Shown here in pieces: positions 17,220 through 26,894 of a DNA stretch of 64,000 bases (its first letter is position 1; each line of letters starts with the position of its first letter). The stretch comes from Mannheimia varigena (GTDB lineage: Bacteria > Pseudomonadota > Gammaproteobacteria > Enterobacterales > Pasteurellaceae), in NCBI RefSeq assembly GCF_013377235.1, contig NZ_CP016226.1:620001-684000 (forward strand), in the 5' to 3' direction. Both the position numbers and the translations under genes were made by a program. The notes under the pieces are model-generated. The model searched no databases and had not been told where the DNA came from. It was given only the letters and a program-made list of their open reading frames with translations.

Positions 17220-18041
17220 ATGAAACACTTAAAACTTTCCGCAATGAGCCTCACCGCTTTATTTGTTCTAACCGCTTGTACTCACACTCACTCAAATAGT
17301 GATGAACATCATCAAATGGTATTGCAAGAGCAAGCAACTTTAGGCGTGAACTGGGTGCAACAATCCGGTGAATACCAAGCTCTAGCTCACCAAGCATTTA
17401 ACACGGCAAAAATGGCTTTTGATCAGGCAAAAGTGAAAAAAGGCAAGAAAAAAGCCGTTGTGGTTGATTTAGATGAAACAATGGTAGATAACAGCCCTTA
17501 CGCTGGCTGGCAAGTGAAAAATCATAAAGCCTTTGATAGTGAGAGCTGGACTCGTTGGGTAAATGCACGCCAAACAGGAGCTATTGCAGGGGCTGTTGAG
17601 TTTAACAACTATGTAAACAGCAACAAAGGCACGGTATTCTATGTTTCAAACCGTAAAGATGACGGCGAAAAAGCAGGCACTATCGATGATATGAACAAAC
17701 TCGGCTTTACTGGCGTAAGTGAAAAAACCTTATTCTTGAAAAAAGACAAATCAAACAAAACGCCTCGCTTTGAAGAGATCGAAAAACAAGGCTATGAAAT
17801 CGTGCTTTATGTGGGCGATAACCTAAACGATTTTGGCGATGCAACCTACCGTAAATCAAACGCAGAACGCCGTGCATTTGTGGCTGAAAACAGCAAATTG
17901 TTCGGTAAAAAATTTATTGTATTACCAAACCCGAACTACGGCGACTGGGAAGGTGGTTTAGATAAAAACTACTACAAAGGCAATGCAGAAAGCCGGGTAA
18001 AAATCCGCCACAATGCAATCAATGCGTGGGACGGTAAATAA
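17220..18041 (+). CDS. hel: Lipoprotein e(P4), outer-membrane acid phosphatase / 5'-nucleotidase
   Basis: In Haemophilus, e(P4) is a surface lipoprotein that dephosphorylates NMN and other nucleotides so NAD precursors can be taken up, and it was also linked to haem use. Signal peptide with lipobox LTAC gives a lipidated Cys20. The class C acid phosphatase (DDDD superfamily) motif VVDLDETMVDNSPYAGW places the catalytic Asp at 83 and 85. GDNLNDFGDA supplies the C-terminal Asp pair. The frame is open from a TTG at 17187, but ATG 17220 begins the signal peptide and has TAAGGAT upstream. Length is 273 residues. Confidence 0.95.
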   Translation: MKHLKLSAMSLTALFVLTACTHTHSNSDEHHQMVLQEQATLGVNWVQQSGEYQALAHQAFNTAKMAFDQAKVKKGKKKAVVVDLDETMVDNSPYAGWQVKNHKAFDSESWTRWVNARQTGAIAGAVEFNNYVNSNKGTVFYVSNRKDDGEKAGTIDDMNKLGFTGVSEKTLFLKKDKSNKTPRFEEIEKQGYEIVLYVGDNLNDFGDATYRKSNAERRAFVAENSKLFGKKFIVLPNPNYGDWEGGLDKNYYKGNAESRVKIRHNAINAWDGK

Positions 18042-18076
18042 TCTGCTCGACTATTTGTAAAAAATCACTAAACAAC

Positions 18077-18113
18077 GACCGCTTGTAAATCTTTTATCCG
18101 ATTACAAGCGGTC
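18077..18113 (+). terminator. Uptake-signal hairpin terminator after hel
   Basis: GACCGCTTGTAA and TTACAAGCGGTC are perfect 12-bp complements with a 13-base loop, followed by ATTTTTC. Confidence 0.85.
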
Positions 18114-18191
18114 ATTTTTCTATAAAACTTTGCAAAAGTTTGTTAGGATAACCACGCTTTCAACTCATACTAAAACAATAAGGAACGAACA

Positions 18192-19472
18192 ATGACAGCA
18201 ATGAAAATTACACTTTCCCAACAAGCTGCCCCTGAAATTTGGGGAAAAAATGCTCTACTTTCTGTTAATGATGCAGGCTTTATCGTTCACAACCCAAAAA
18301 ATGATTTAGCCACCGTTCAAAAAGCCGCTCGTAAAATTAAAAATCAAGGTATTTTGAATGTGGCATTAGCTGGCGATGGCTGGAATTTAGAAGAATGTTG
18401 GGCGTTCCATCAAGGTTTCAATTCAGTTAAAAATCAAGGCTCGGTGGAATACCCTAATTTAGGCGAACAACAAGCGGAATTTGATAACCGAGTAAAATGT
18501 GCTACTTTCGTGTGTGAATTAATCAACGAGCCATCTGAGAGCTTAACCCCTGAAAAATTGGCTCAACAAGCGGTCGAATTTATCCAAAATATTGCAAAAC
18601 CAAACACAGTTTCTTATGAAATCATTCGAGGCGAAGAATTAAAAGAACAAGGCTATCACGGCATTTGGGCGGTCGGTAAAGGCTCAATCAATCCCCCTGC
18701 TTTGTTAAAATTAGACTTTAATCCAACAGGTGATGAAAATGCCCCTGTGCTTGCTTGCTTAGTCGGTAAAGGGATTACCTTTGATACTGGTGGCTATAGC
18801 TTAAAACCAAGTGATGGAATGAGTACGATGCGTACTGATATGGGCGGAGCCGCTTTAGTCAGCGGGGCTTTAGCCTTTGCTATTAGTCGTGGTTTAAACA
18901 AGCGTGTAAAACTTTACCTCTGCTGTGCGGAAAATATGGTCAGCCACAATGCATTCAAGTTGGGGGATATTATCACTTACCGCAACGGCGTTACTGTTGA
19001 AGTGCTCAATACTGATGCGGAAGGGCGTTTGGTATTAGCCGATGGATTAATTGATGCTTGCCAACAAAACCCGCAATTTATTATTGATGCGGCAACGCTC
19101 ACCGGAGCAGCAAAAGTGGCGGTGGGGAACGACTACCATTCCGTGCTTTCAATGGACGATAACCTAACAAACGCTCTATTCAGTTCGGCAAAAGACGAAA
19201 ACGAACCGTTCTGGCGTTTACCGTTTGAAGAACTCCACCGAGGGCAAATTTCTTCTTCATTCGCTGATATTGCTAATATCGGTTCTGTACCCGTTGGGGC
19301 GGGGGCAAGTACGGCAACAGCATTTTTATCCTATTTTGTGGAAAATTATCAACAAAATTGGTTGCACATTGATGCTTCTGCTACATTCCGCAAAACCGCA
19401 AGCGATTTATGGGCGGCGGGTGCAACAGGGCTTGGTATCAAAACAATCGCAAATTTGTTACTCTCAAAATAA
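18192..19472 (+). CDS. pepB: Aminopeptidase B (leucyl aminopeptidase family)
   Basis: PepB is a cytoplasmic, two-metal M17 aminopeptidase that removes N-terminal residues, favouring acidic ones, from peptides. The M17 signature NTDAEGRL is at 273-280. Metal ligands are in VGKGITFDTGGYSLKP and MRTDMGGAA. The N-terminal domain is shorter than in PepA, and 426 residues is the PepB length. AAGGAACGAA precedes the ATG; a second Met at codon 4 is also possible. greB follows 50 bases downstream, across a short palindromic repeat. Confidence 0.93.
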   Translation: MTAMKITLSQQAAPEIWGKNALLSVNDAGFIVHNPKNDLATVQKAARKIKNQGILNVALAGDGWNLEECWAFHQGFNSVKNQGSVEYPNLGEQQAEFDNRVKCATFVCELINEPSESLTPEKLAQQAVEFIQNIAKPNTVSYEIIRGEELKEQGYHGIWAVGKGSINPPALLKLDFNPTGDENAPVLACLVGKGITFDTGGYSLKPSDGMSTMRTDMGGAALVSGALAFAISRGLNKRVKLYLCCAENMVSHNAFKLGDIITYRNGVTVEVLNTDAEGRLVLADGLIDACQQNPQFIIDAATLTGAAKVAVGNDYHSVLSMDDNLTNALFSSAKDENEPFWRLPFEELHRGQISSSFADIANIGSVPVGAGASTATAFLSYFVENYQQNWLHIDASATFRKTASDLWAAGATGLGIKTIANLLLSK

Positions 19473-19480
19473 CAGGCTTC

Positions 19481-19506
19481 GTAGGGCAAATTGCAATTTG
19501 TCCCAC
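19481..19506. repeat. GTAGGG-type palindrome, copy 1
   Basis: GTAGGGCAAATTG and CAATTTGTCCCAC form an imperfect 26-base palindrome between pepB and greB. It is a diverged copy of the 28-base palindrome after greB. Confidence 0.6.
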
Positions 19507-19522
19507 AAACAATTGAATAATT

Positions 19523-20005
19523 ATGGCTAAATCAAATTATATTACTCGCTCAGGTTGGCAAGCTCTCGATCAAGAACTAAAATTTTTATGGAAAGACGAA
19601 CGCCCGAAAGTAACTCAAGCGGTTTCTGATGCAGCGGCACTGGGCGACCGCAGCGAAAATGCCGAATACATTTATGGCAAACGCCGCTTGCGTGAAATCG
19701 ATCGCCGTGTGCGTTTTCTCTCTAAACGGCTAGAGGTGTTACAAATTGTCGATTATCACCCGAAACAAGAAGGCAAAGTCTTTTTTGGTGCTTGGATTGA
19801 GCTCGAAAATGAAGAAGGTGAGGCGAAACAATATCGCATTGTTGGTTGTGATGAATTTGACCCGGCAAAAAACTGGATTTCGATAGACTCTCCGGTCGCC
19901 CGTGCGTTAATCGGCAAACAGGTAGACGATGAAATTCGGGTAGAAACACCTATGGGAAAAGTGTTGCTTTATATTAACAAGATTTGGTATGAGCAAGCGG
20001 GCTAA
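19523..20005 (+). CDS. greB: Transcription elongation factor GreB
   Basis: GreB rescues backtracked RNA polymerase by stimulating cleavage of the nascent RNA 3' end through the secondary channel. The N-terminal coiled coil contains the tip motif AALGDRSENAEYIYGKRRLREID, with the acidic Asp/Glu pair at about 42-45. The C-terminal FKBP-like domain has GAWIELENEEGE and SPVARALIGK. YGKRRLREIDRRVRFL separates GreB from GreA. Length (160) is normal. The ribosome binding site is weak (AATTGAATAATT). It ends at a perfect palindromic repeat, convergent with recB. Confidence 0.95.
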   Translation: MAKSNYITRSGWQALDQELKFLWKDERPKVTQAVSDAAALGDRSENAEYIYGKRRLREIDRRVRFLSKRLEVLQIVDYHPKQEGKVFFGAWIELENEEGEAKQYRIVGCDEFDPAKNWISIDSPVARALIGKQVDDEIRVETPMGKVLLYINKIWYEQAG

Positions 20006-20011
20006 TCATTT

Positions 20012-20039
20012 GTAGGGGCAAATTGCAATTTGCCCCTAC
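20012..20039. repeat. GTAGGG-type palindrome, copy 2 (perfect)
   Basis: A perfect 28-base palindrome, with left arm GTAGGGGCAAATTG and right arm CAATTTGCCCCTAC, lies between convergent greB and recB. It may serve as a bidirectional terminator. Related copies are at 19481, 47765 and 62488. Confidence 0.75.
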
Positions 20040-20044
20040 TCTAT

Positions 20045-23000
20045 CTACCCAAACAACCTATCCATTTCTTCAATTAGCAATTTGCTTGGTTTGTCAAAAT
20101 AAACACCGCTTGCACTCTCTCCATTCATAGCCCGTAAGAAAAGATACGCAACGCCGCCAAAATCACGCTCATAATCGTAATTTTCACTTAGACGAACAGT
20201 TAGATAACGGTGCACGGCAAGAGTATAAAGCAAATATTGTAAATCATAACGCTGTCTGCCCATTTCTCGCTGAATATTTTCTGTGGAATAATTTTGTGGC
20301 AAATAACCTAAGAAATTCGATTTGTAGTCAATAAGATAGAATTTTCCATTCATCTGCACAATACAATCCACAAAGCCACGCACAAAGCCTTCTAATTGCG
20401 GTAATTGCAGTTCAGGCAAATTTTTTGCTAAAGGGCTATGTTGTTTTAATAACGCATTTAATTGGTGCAGAGCTTTATCATTTTTTAAGCGTAAATAGAA
20501 TTGCCATTCATTTAACCGTTTAGTTTCATCGATCTCTTTTAAACAGAAATTTGCTTCCGACAGAGGAGTAGCAAGAATACGCTCAAACCAGCCTAATGTT
20601 GGCTCGATCCATTCTTCACTTAAACCTAATTGTTCGCATACTTTCGCCACACTTTCTTTATCAATTTGTTCACCAAATCGGCAATGCTCAAAAAAACTGT
20701 GCAACACAGTACCAACTTTAATGCCGTGCGGAAATTGGAATGGTGAAAAAGCATCAGTTTCCATCGTGTAATCCGGCTCAATGAGTTCAATATGGACATC
20801 TCTGTCTTGGGCTAAATCTATCACTCTTTCTGCTTTACCTTCACTAAAACGCTCGTGTTGTGCATAAAGTGAAGTAAAACTCGTAATCTGCCCCACTACC
20901 CGAATATTGCCACTAAAGGTTTTGGCTTGATAACTTTCCTCCGTTTTACCACTTTCCCAACGGCTAAAAGGTAAATGCTCTACTACTTCAATAATATCGG
21001 CTGAAATCTGCTTTTTCTCAAAATAGTCTGCAACACTCACGTTATCTTTCGGTAATTCACCTTCTGCCAATAAATAATGTAACGGGCTCCAGCCTGAAAT
21101 CATTTTAGGTAACACTAAATTGAGCTGAGATTCCGCACGGGTTAATGCCACATAAAACAGACGGAGATCTTCCGCATAGGCTTCATTTTGAATTTGCTCT
21201 TTTACCTCTTCTTCACCTAAATACCAATCCAGATCACCTTTTTGATTACGATACAAGCCTAAATTAACCTTTGTATCGCCCTCGCTTTTTTCTGCAGCAA
21301 ACGGCAACCAAACAATCGGATATTGCAATCCTTTCGAGCCGTGAATGGTAACAATTTTAATCAACTCTTCTTCACTTTCAAGGCGAAGCTGCTGTTCATC
21401 ATTAAAATCGGGTGAGCTAATTTGCTTTTCATACCAACGCACTAGTTCCGCTTCTGACTCTAACGCTTGCGATGTTTCTTGCAGAATTTCGGTTAAATGG
21501 AGCAAATCTGTAATCAAACGATCTGCATTTGGCAAACCTTTTAATCGTTCAATAATACCTTGCTCCAAATAGATTTTATGCAACATCGGCAAAATGCCTT
21601 GCTCTTTCCAAATGGTGCTGTATTCCACAAACTGATTGACCTTTAAATCCCACAACATTTCATTTTCTTTGTAGCGATAAATTTCTGCCGCACTTAGCCC
21701 CCAAAGGGTTGAACCTAAGGCGGATAATAACGCTTTATAATTGTAAGGATTAAGCCCGGCTTGCAAAATCCAACAAAGTTCAGTTGCAATTTCAGAACCA
21801 AATACAGAAGCCGATTCCGCTAAATAAACGGATTTAATATTTCTCTTGGCTAGGGCTTTTTTAATGCGTTTCGCTTGTGAGCCTTTTCGCACTAGAATGG
21901 TAATATCCTTTGGCTCAAAAGGGTTGAACTCGCCATTTTTCTCAATCCCGAATTTCCCCTCATTCATTGCCTTAAGTTGTTGATGGATTTGGTATGCACA
22001 AATTTCTGCTACTCCATCGAGATTGGTTTTATCTCTGGTGTAACAAACAAAATGCCCTTGCTCGCTAATTAATTTGCCTTTGCGATCATCTGCTTCAACA
22101 GGATGAAAACCGATGTCATCATAAAGAAATGGCGATTTATCCTTATTTGCAAAATAAAACAAATTATTGACCGCTTGCACGACTTCAGGCAAAGAACGCC
22201 AGTTTTTGCCAAGCGTAAATTGCTCGTCAGCCTGCTTTGCCGCTCTCAAATAAGTGAAAATATCTGCTCCACGAAATTTGTAGATCGACTGTTTCGGATC
22301 ACCGATCATAATAAAGCCGTTATCGCTCTGCCCTTCCATAAAAATTTGGCTGAAAATTTCATATTGGGTTAGATCGGTATCTTGGAACTCATCGATCATC
22401 GCAAAGGGGTAAATAGAGCGAATTTTTTGGGCTAACGCCTTACCTGTTTGCGGATTTTTCAACGCTTGATTAAGCATTGTGAGTAAATCATCAAAACCAC
22501 GCTCCGGGTGAGATTGTTTATATTCTGCCAGCTTGGTTTTTAAGCCGATTAAAAATTGATAGAGTAAAATCGCTTTTAAGCTATTTTCAAATTGCTGCTG
22601 ATAAGCGGTCAAAAAATCCTGATTTTTTGCAAGTTGAGGTAAATCCATTGGCTCACAACTTTTCTTCGTACCTGTGGCTATTTTCTCCGCAGTAAACAGA
22701 TAGAACTCGTCTGGCAAATCACGATTTGACGAATTTACCCATTGGTTCATCACAATAACACCCGTTTCAAAAGTAGCAGAGCGATACCAACCACCGTGTA
22801 ACGTCGTTTTATTTTTGAGATCGTGCCTAATGGCTTCCACTAACGCTTCACCATTGGCTTTCCAGTAAGATTTCACTTCATCAATAAATCGCTTATATTG
22901 TGCCAACTGTTCCGTAAAATCTTGAGCTAGAAACGCTTTCGGCTCGGGCAACTCACTTGCTAAATAATTTCTTACCGCATTTAACGCCCTTTCCGGTGTA

Positions 23001-23569
23001 GTTAATTCAGCTGAAATAATTTCACTTTCTTTTACCCCTTGCGGATAAAACTGCTCTCGCCATACATCTTCGCTTAATTTTTTCAGTAAATCAGATTGGT
23101 TCGGCTGTAAATCAAGATCAAATCGCACGCCTGATTCGAAGGCAAACTGCACTAACATTTTTTGGCAGAAACTGTGAATGGTAAACACACTGGCAGTGTC
23201 AATTTCACGTTCGGCAATGCTCAAACGTAATAATGCTTCGTGAATGTGATGGATATGCGGATAAAGCTGCTCTAAAAATTCAAGATTATTAGCGTAAGAT
23301 TTTCCTTCAATGCATTCTCCATTCACTTTATCTTTTAAAAAATCGGCACATTGCTGAATATTTTTTCGGATACGATTTTTCAACTCTTCCGTTGCCGCTT
23401 TGGTAAATGTAACCACCAGAATTTGTTCAACAGTAAGTGGCAAGCAGCCGACACCGAGCAATAAACGCAGGTAAATATTGGCAATGGTAAATGTCTTCCC
23501 CGTGCCTGCAGAGGCTTCAATTAAGACTGATTTGTTTAAAGGTAATGTGATGGGATTTAGATTATTCAT
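20045..23569 (-). CDS. recB: RecBCD exonuclease V, beta subunit
   Basis: RecB is the 3'-5' helicase and nuclease subunit of RecBCD, which processes double-strand DNA ends and loads RecA. A UvrD-like helicase has Walker A ASAGTGKT at 19-26. The Q-motif region and DEFQDTD follow, with motif IV-VI segments such as VTIHGSKGLQYPIVW and LFYVALTRAESQ. The C-terminal nuclease domain shows GFVRGFVDCIVQ and LIDYKSN (metal-binding Asp and Lys). The length, 1174 residues, is family-typical. The frame starts at TTG 23575; ATG 23569 is preferred. recC and recD are not adjacent. Confidence 0.96.
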   Translation of the reverse strand: MNNLNPITLPLNKSVLIEASAGTGKTFTIANIYLRLLLGVGCLPLTVEQILVVTFTKAATEELKNRIRKNIQQCADFLKDKVNGECIEGKSYANNLEFLEQLYPHIHHIHEALLRLSIAEREIDTASVFTIHSFCQKMLVQFAFESGVRFDLDLQPNQSDLLKKLSEDVWREQFYPQGVKESEIISAELTTPERALNAVRNYLASELPEPKAFLAQDFTEQLAQYKRFIDEVKSYWKANGEALVEAIRHDLKNKTTLHGGWYRSATFETGVIVMNQWVNSSNRDLPDEFYLFTAEKIATGTKKSCEPMDLPQLAKNQDFLTAYQQQFENSLKAILLYQFLIGLKTKLAEYKQSHPERGFDDLLTMLNQALKNPQTGKALAQKIRSIYPFAMIDEFQDTDLTQYEIFSQIFMEGQSDNGFIMIGDPKQSIYKFRGADIFTYLRAAKQADEQFTLGKNWRSLPEVVQAVNNLFYFANKDKSPFLYDDIGFHPVEADDRKGKLISEQGHFVCYTRDKTNLDGVAEICAYQIHQQLKAMNEGKFGIEKNGEFNPFEPKDITILVRKGSQAKRIKKALAKRNIKSVYLAESASVFGSEIATELCWILQAGLNPYNYKALLSALGSTLWGLSAAEIYRYKENEMLWDLKVNQFVEYSTIWKEQGILPMLHKIYLEQGIIERLKGLPNADRLITDLLHLTEILQETSQALESEAELVRWYEKQISSPDFNDEQQLRLESEEELIKIVTIHGSKGLQYPIVWLPFAAEKSEGDTKVNLGLYRNQKGDLDWYLGEEEVKEQIQNEAYAEDLRLFYVALTRAESQLNLVLPKMISGWSPLHYLLAEGELPKDNVSVADYFEKKQISADIIEVVEHLPFSRWESGKTEESYQAKTFSGNIRVVGQITSFTSLYAQHERFSEGKAERVIDLAQDRDVHIELIEPDYTMETDAFSPFQFPHGIKVGTVLHSFFEHCRFGEQIDKESVAKVCEQLGLSEEWIEPTLGWFERILATPLSEANFCLKEIDETKRLNEWQFYLRLKNDKALHQLNALLKQHSPLAKNLPELQLPQLEGFVRGFVDCIVQMNGKFYLIDYKSNFLGYLPQNYSTENIQREMGRQRYDLQYLLYTLAVHRYLTVRLSENYDYERDFGGVAYLFLRAMNGESASGVYFDKPSKLLIEEMDRLFG

Positions 23570-23634
23570 AGACAATCATTGATATTTTATAAAGCCAATA
23601 ATCTCTGCCATACAAAATAATGGCAGAGTTCTCA

Positions 23635-25026
23635 CTACTTAATTCGTTCTAATTTTGCGATTAATTGTTCTGCTGGTACAGATTGAATTTGCCTCATCTG
23701 CCAGAGCAACAATCCTCCTGCTAAACTTAACCCGATACAGAATACTAACCAAAATCCTTGAGCAGCCATTGGTTGAACAATCCAATCTGTTCGGGCTAAT
23801 GTATAGCCGAGTGGAATACTGATAATCCAATAACAAAATAGCGTTACATATAAAATTGGTTGAGTATGCTTATAACCACGTAAAATACCATTTACTACAG
23901 CCTGAATTGCGTCTGGAATTTGGTAAACTGCTGCAAAAATCAGTAAATTTGCCGTGATTGCAATCGAAATTGGATTACTCGTAAAAGCAAATGGAATCAG
24001 ATCTTTTAGTACAATAATGATGATCGCAGCAATAATCGCTAAAATTGTTGCTGTAATTAAAGCGTGATAACTTAATATTTTCGCCCCTTCCACATTTTTC
24101 TCACCTAACGTTTGCCCAACCATAATAGTAGTTGCAATACCAAATGACATTGGAATCATAAAAAACAGCGAGCTGGTTTGCAGGGCGGCTTGATGGCTTG
24201 CCACCACTTGTGAACCAAGTGGTGAAAGAAAAAGCGATGACGTAGAAAATAGCATCACTTCGGTGAAAATCGCAAACGCAATCGGTAAGCCTAATTTGCA
24301 AAGTTTTAGCAAAATTTGACCGCTTGGAGCTTCGATCCATTTCTCAAACAGGCGAATATCTTTTTGTGCCGGATTGGTGTAGCAATAGTGCAACATCATC
24401 AAAAACATTATCCAGTTCACCATTACCGTTGCCACGCCACAGCCGACCGCTCCCATTTCCGGTAAACCAAATTTACCGAAAATGAAAATATAGTTCAGCG
24501 GAATATTGAGCAATAAACCGAAAAAGGTAATTCGCATTGCGGGTTTCGGGTTAGACAAGCCGTCATTCATACAACGCAAATTAATTGAGAGCAAGGCTGG
24601 TATCAACCCTACCGCCATCACGGCTAAATATTGTTGCGATTTCAACGAAAATTCAGCAGGGGTTTCCATTAAATCTAAAATCAGATGACTGTTCAGGAAA
24701 ATAGCAATCAGCGGCACAGAAGTAGCTAATACCAGCCAAACGCCCTGCCTGATTTGGTGAGCAATTAAATGGCGGTTCCCCGAACCATTTAAATAAGACA
24801 CAGTGGGCGTAATAGCATTGAGTAATCCTAGAACAAAAAGAAAAAGCGGAAAGTAGATAGAGTTACTCACCGCAATTGCAGATACATCATCATCACTCAC
24901 TAAACCTGCCATTACAATATCTGCTAGCCCCATACCCGATGCAGAAAGCTGGGAGATAAAAATCGGCAGTGATAGTTTAAACAGTTTACTTGCATTATGG
25001 GGATATTCTTGCCATCTTAAATTCAT
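23635..25026 (-). CDS. norM: MATE-family multidrug/sodium antiporter (NorM type)
   Basis: NorM-type proteins export cationic drugs in exchange for Na+ or H+ across the inner membrane. About twelve hydrophobic helices arranged as two MatE repeats are visible over 463 residues. The first repeat has LPIFISQLSASGMGLADIVMAG and the second has LGLPIAFAIFTEVMLFSTSS. The frame begins at a GTG (25032), but the ATG at 25026 has AGAGG at the proper spacing. An uptake signal core (GACCGCTTGG) lies inside the gene near 24320. It is a single gene between recB and a UPF0319 gene. Drug specificity cannot be inferred. Confidence 0.9.
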   Translation of the reverse strand: MNLRWQEYPHNASKLFKLSLPIFISQLSASGMGLADIVMAGLVSDDDVSAIAVSNSIYFPLFLFVLGLLNAITPTVSYLNGSGNRHLIAHQIRQGVWLVLATSVPLIAIFLNSHLILDLMETPAEFSLKSQQYLAVMAVGLIPALLSINLRCMNDGLSNPKPAMRITFFGLLLNIPLNYIFIFGKFGLPEMGAVGCGVATVMVNWIMFLMMLHYCYTNPAQKDIRLFEKWIEAPSGQILLKLCKLGLPIAFAIFTEVMLFSTSSLFLSPLGSQVVASHQAALQTSSLFFMIPMSFGIATTIMVGQTLGEKNVEGAKILSYHALITATILAIIAAIIIIVLKDLIPFAFTSNPISIAITANLLIFAAVYQIPDAIQAVVNGILRGYKHTQPILYVTLFCYWIISIPLGYTLARTDWIVQPMAAQGFWLVFCIGLSLAGGLLLWQMRQIQSVPAEQLIAKLERIK

Positions 25027-25136
25027 ATTCACCTCTTAAAAATCGTGGTTATTATACGTTAGAAAGCGGTCATTTTTTGTAATTTTTTTGCAAATCAGAA
25101 ATGAATATACAATATAAACGATTTCCCCATAAAAAT

Positions 25137-25161
25137 GCCTCTAAAGTGTTACTTTAGAGGC
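25137..25161 (-). terminator. Terminator of the UPF0319 gene
   Basis: A perfect 11-bp stem, GCCTCTAAAGT / ACTTTAGAGGC with loop GTT, lies 18 bases past the stop. The minus-strand 3' side reads ATTTTTATGG. Confidence 0.8.
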
Positions 25162-25179
25162 AATCTATTTATTCAAATA

Positions 25180-25788
25180 TTATTTGGTATTTTTCTTCGC
25201 CCAATCTAAGAAACGTTTCTGCGTTTTTGGATCTGCTTTTTGGAATAAAAGCTGAAGTTCAGACTCAGATACTTTATTGGTATCCACAATAATTTGACCT
25301 TTTGCTTCAAACGCTGCATTTGCAAATTGCTCAACTGAAGCAGGATTCTTACCTAGATTGTACTTAGATAAGTTTTCTTCTACACGCGTTTTCGCTAAAA
25401 AGCCCTCACCTTTTAAGAAGTCTTGCTTATGCGCAATTACATTACCAGATTCGCTCTTAATAGTAACTCTTTGGTTATCTTGAAATGAGCGAACATCTAA
25501 TTTTGACTTCAGTCTTGGAGGTTCAATTGTTGCATTTTCTGTAGTACCTTGGAAAGTCAAAATGATTTGATCTGAAGTGAAGAAACTACCTTCAACTGTA
25601 CCACCAATTTCAATAACAACTTGGTGAGTTTTATTATCGCTGATTTGCACCGAAGTTGTTCCTTTTTTTACACGCTGTCCGTCAAAGGCTAAGATTTCAA
25701 CCATATTCGAGGAACTTAATGTTCCAGCTACACTCATAGAACTTACAACTAACGCCGCAGCTGTTAATGCCATTTTGGTTAATTTCAT
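25180..25788 (-). CDS. UPF0319 / DUF2057 family secreted protein (YccT-like)
   Basis: This is a predicted periplasmic protein of unknown function. A signal peptide is visible: MKLTKMALTAAALVVSSMSVAG with cleavage after about residue 21. The mature part (TLSSSNMVEILAFDGQRV, then a beta-rich segment with IVVIEIGGTVEG-like strands) matches the arrangement of the UPF0319 family, common in gammaproteobacteria. The C-terminal 50 residues are charged and helical (SESELQLLFQKADPKTQKRFLDWAKK). Length is 202. AGGAGTTTGAA precedes the ATG. It is monocistronic with its own terminator, divergent from corC. Confidence 0.78.
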   Translation of the reverse strand: MKLTKMALTAAALVVSSMSVAGTLSSSNMVEILAFDGQRVKKGTTSVQISDNKTHQVVIEIGGTVEGSFFTSDQIILTFQGTTENATIEPPRLKSKLDVRSFQDNQRVTIKSESGNVIAHKQDFLKGEGFLAKTRVEENLSKYNLGKNPASVEQFANAAFEAKGQIIVDTNKVSESELQLLFQKADPKTQKRFLDWAKKNTK

Positions 25789-25926
25789 TTCAAACTCCTA
25801 AAATTATTTAAGAAACAAAAAGATTTCGCCTATCCTATGCTAATTTGAGTAAAAATAGCAATGTTTTATTTGATTTGTTACTGAATTTGCTTATTATAAG
25901 CGTAATTTATTTAACTGGAACAAACT

Positions 25927-26838
25927 ATGAGTGATGAACAGCAAAGTGCCAATATAAGTGTAAATACAGCAGAAAAATCAGAAAAAAAATCCATTTTACA
26001 CACGTTATTTGGTAACCTTTTTCAAAATGAGCCTAAAAATCGTGAAGATTTAGTCGAAGTAATTCGAGATTCGGTCGAAAATGAATTAATTGATAGCGAC
26101 ACCAAAGAGATGATTGAAGGAGTAATGGAAATCTCCGAATTACGCGTGCGAGATATTATGATTCCCCGCGCCCAAATTGTCTTTATTGATGCGAATGAGC
26201 CTTTAGAAACCTTCATTGATGTGATTGTGGAATCCGCTCACTCACGTTTTCCTGTTATTCGCGGTGAGAAAGATACCATTGAGGGCATTCTACATTCAAA
26301 AGATTTGCTCAAATATCTGCGTTCCGATTCTGAGCCCTTTAATTTGCAAGAAATTATCCGCCCTGCGGTTATCGTGCCAGAAAGTAAGCGACTAGACCGT
26401 ATGTTAAAAGAATTCCGCTCTGAGCGTTTTCATATGGCAGTCGTAGTTGATGAATTTGGTGCTGTATCCGGTTTAGTTACAATTGAAGATATTCTTGAAC
26501 AAATCGTGGGCGAGATTGATGATGAATTCGATGAGGAAGAAGTCAAACCAATCCGCCAGCTTTCAAGACACACTTATGCGGTATTACCGCTTACTGATAT
26601 TAAAAAATTTAACGAATTTTTTGCGACCAATTTCAATGATGAAGAGGTAGATACTATCGGTGGACTTGTAATGAAAGCCTTCGGCTATTTCCCTAAACGA
26701 GATGAGCAAATTGAGTTAGAAGGCCTTGGATTTAAAGTAACTTCTGCCAATAGCCGCCGATTAATTCAATTGCGAGTAACCCTTTCTGATGAACAATTAG
26801 AAAAAATGGAACAATATTCGCAAAGCGAAGAAGAATAA
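25927..26838 (+). CDS. corC: CorC-type CBS-domain protein
   Basis: Members are linked to Mg2+/Co2+ efflux in enterobacteria and are often beside lnt, as here. Two CBS domains (about 66-195, with RVRDIMIPRAQIVFID and MAVVVDEFGAVSGLVTIEDILEQIVGEI) precede a CorC_HlyC C-terminal domain (about 210-295). The DUF21 membrane domain of larger homologs is absent, so this is the short soluble form. Length (303) is normal. The tail is acidic. GGAACAAACT is a modest ribosome binding site. A terminator-like hairpin separates it from lnt. Confidence 0.92.
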   Translation: MSDEQQSANISVNTAEKSEKKSILHTLFGNLFQNEPKNREDLVEVIRDSVENELIDSDTKEMIEGVMEISELRVRDIMIPRAQIVFIDANEPLETFIDVIVESAHSRFPVIRGEKDTIEGILHSKDLLKYLRSDSEPFNLQEIIRPAVIVPESKRLDRMLKEFRSERFHMAVVVDEFGAVSGLVTIEDILEQIVGEIDDEFDEEEVKPIRQLSRHTYAVLPLTDIKKFNEFFATNFNDEEVDTIGGLVMKAFGYFPKRDEQIELEGLGFKVTSANSRRLIQLRVTLSDEQLEKMEQYSQSEEE

Positions 26839-26855
26839 ATTTTTTATTATCCCAA

Positions 26856-26883
26856 AGGCACGTTTAGGCGTGCCTCTCTTTTT
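26856..26883 (+). terminator. Terminator-like hairpin between corC and lnt
   Basis: AGGCACG - 6-base loop - CGTGCCT then CTCTTTTTT. It ends only 12 bases before the lnt start, so it may attenuate rather than fully separate the two genes. Confidence 0.7.
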
Positions 26884-26894
26884 TAGTGATAACT

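Noticed and set aside
20012..20039. Phage attachment site at the perfect palindrome
   Set aside because: No integrase or flanking direct repeat; several related copies argue for a dispersed repeat.
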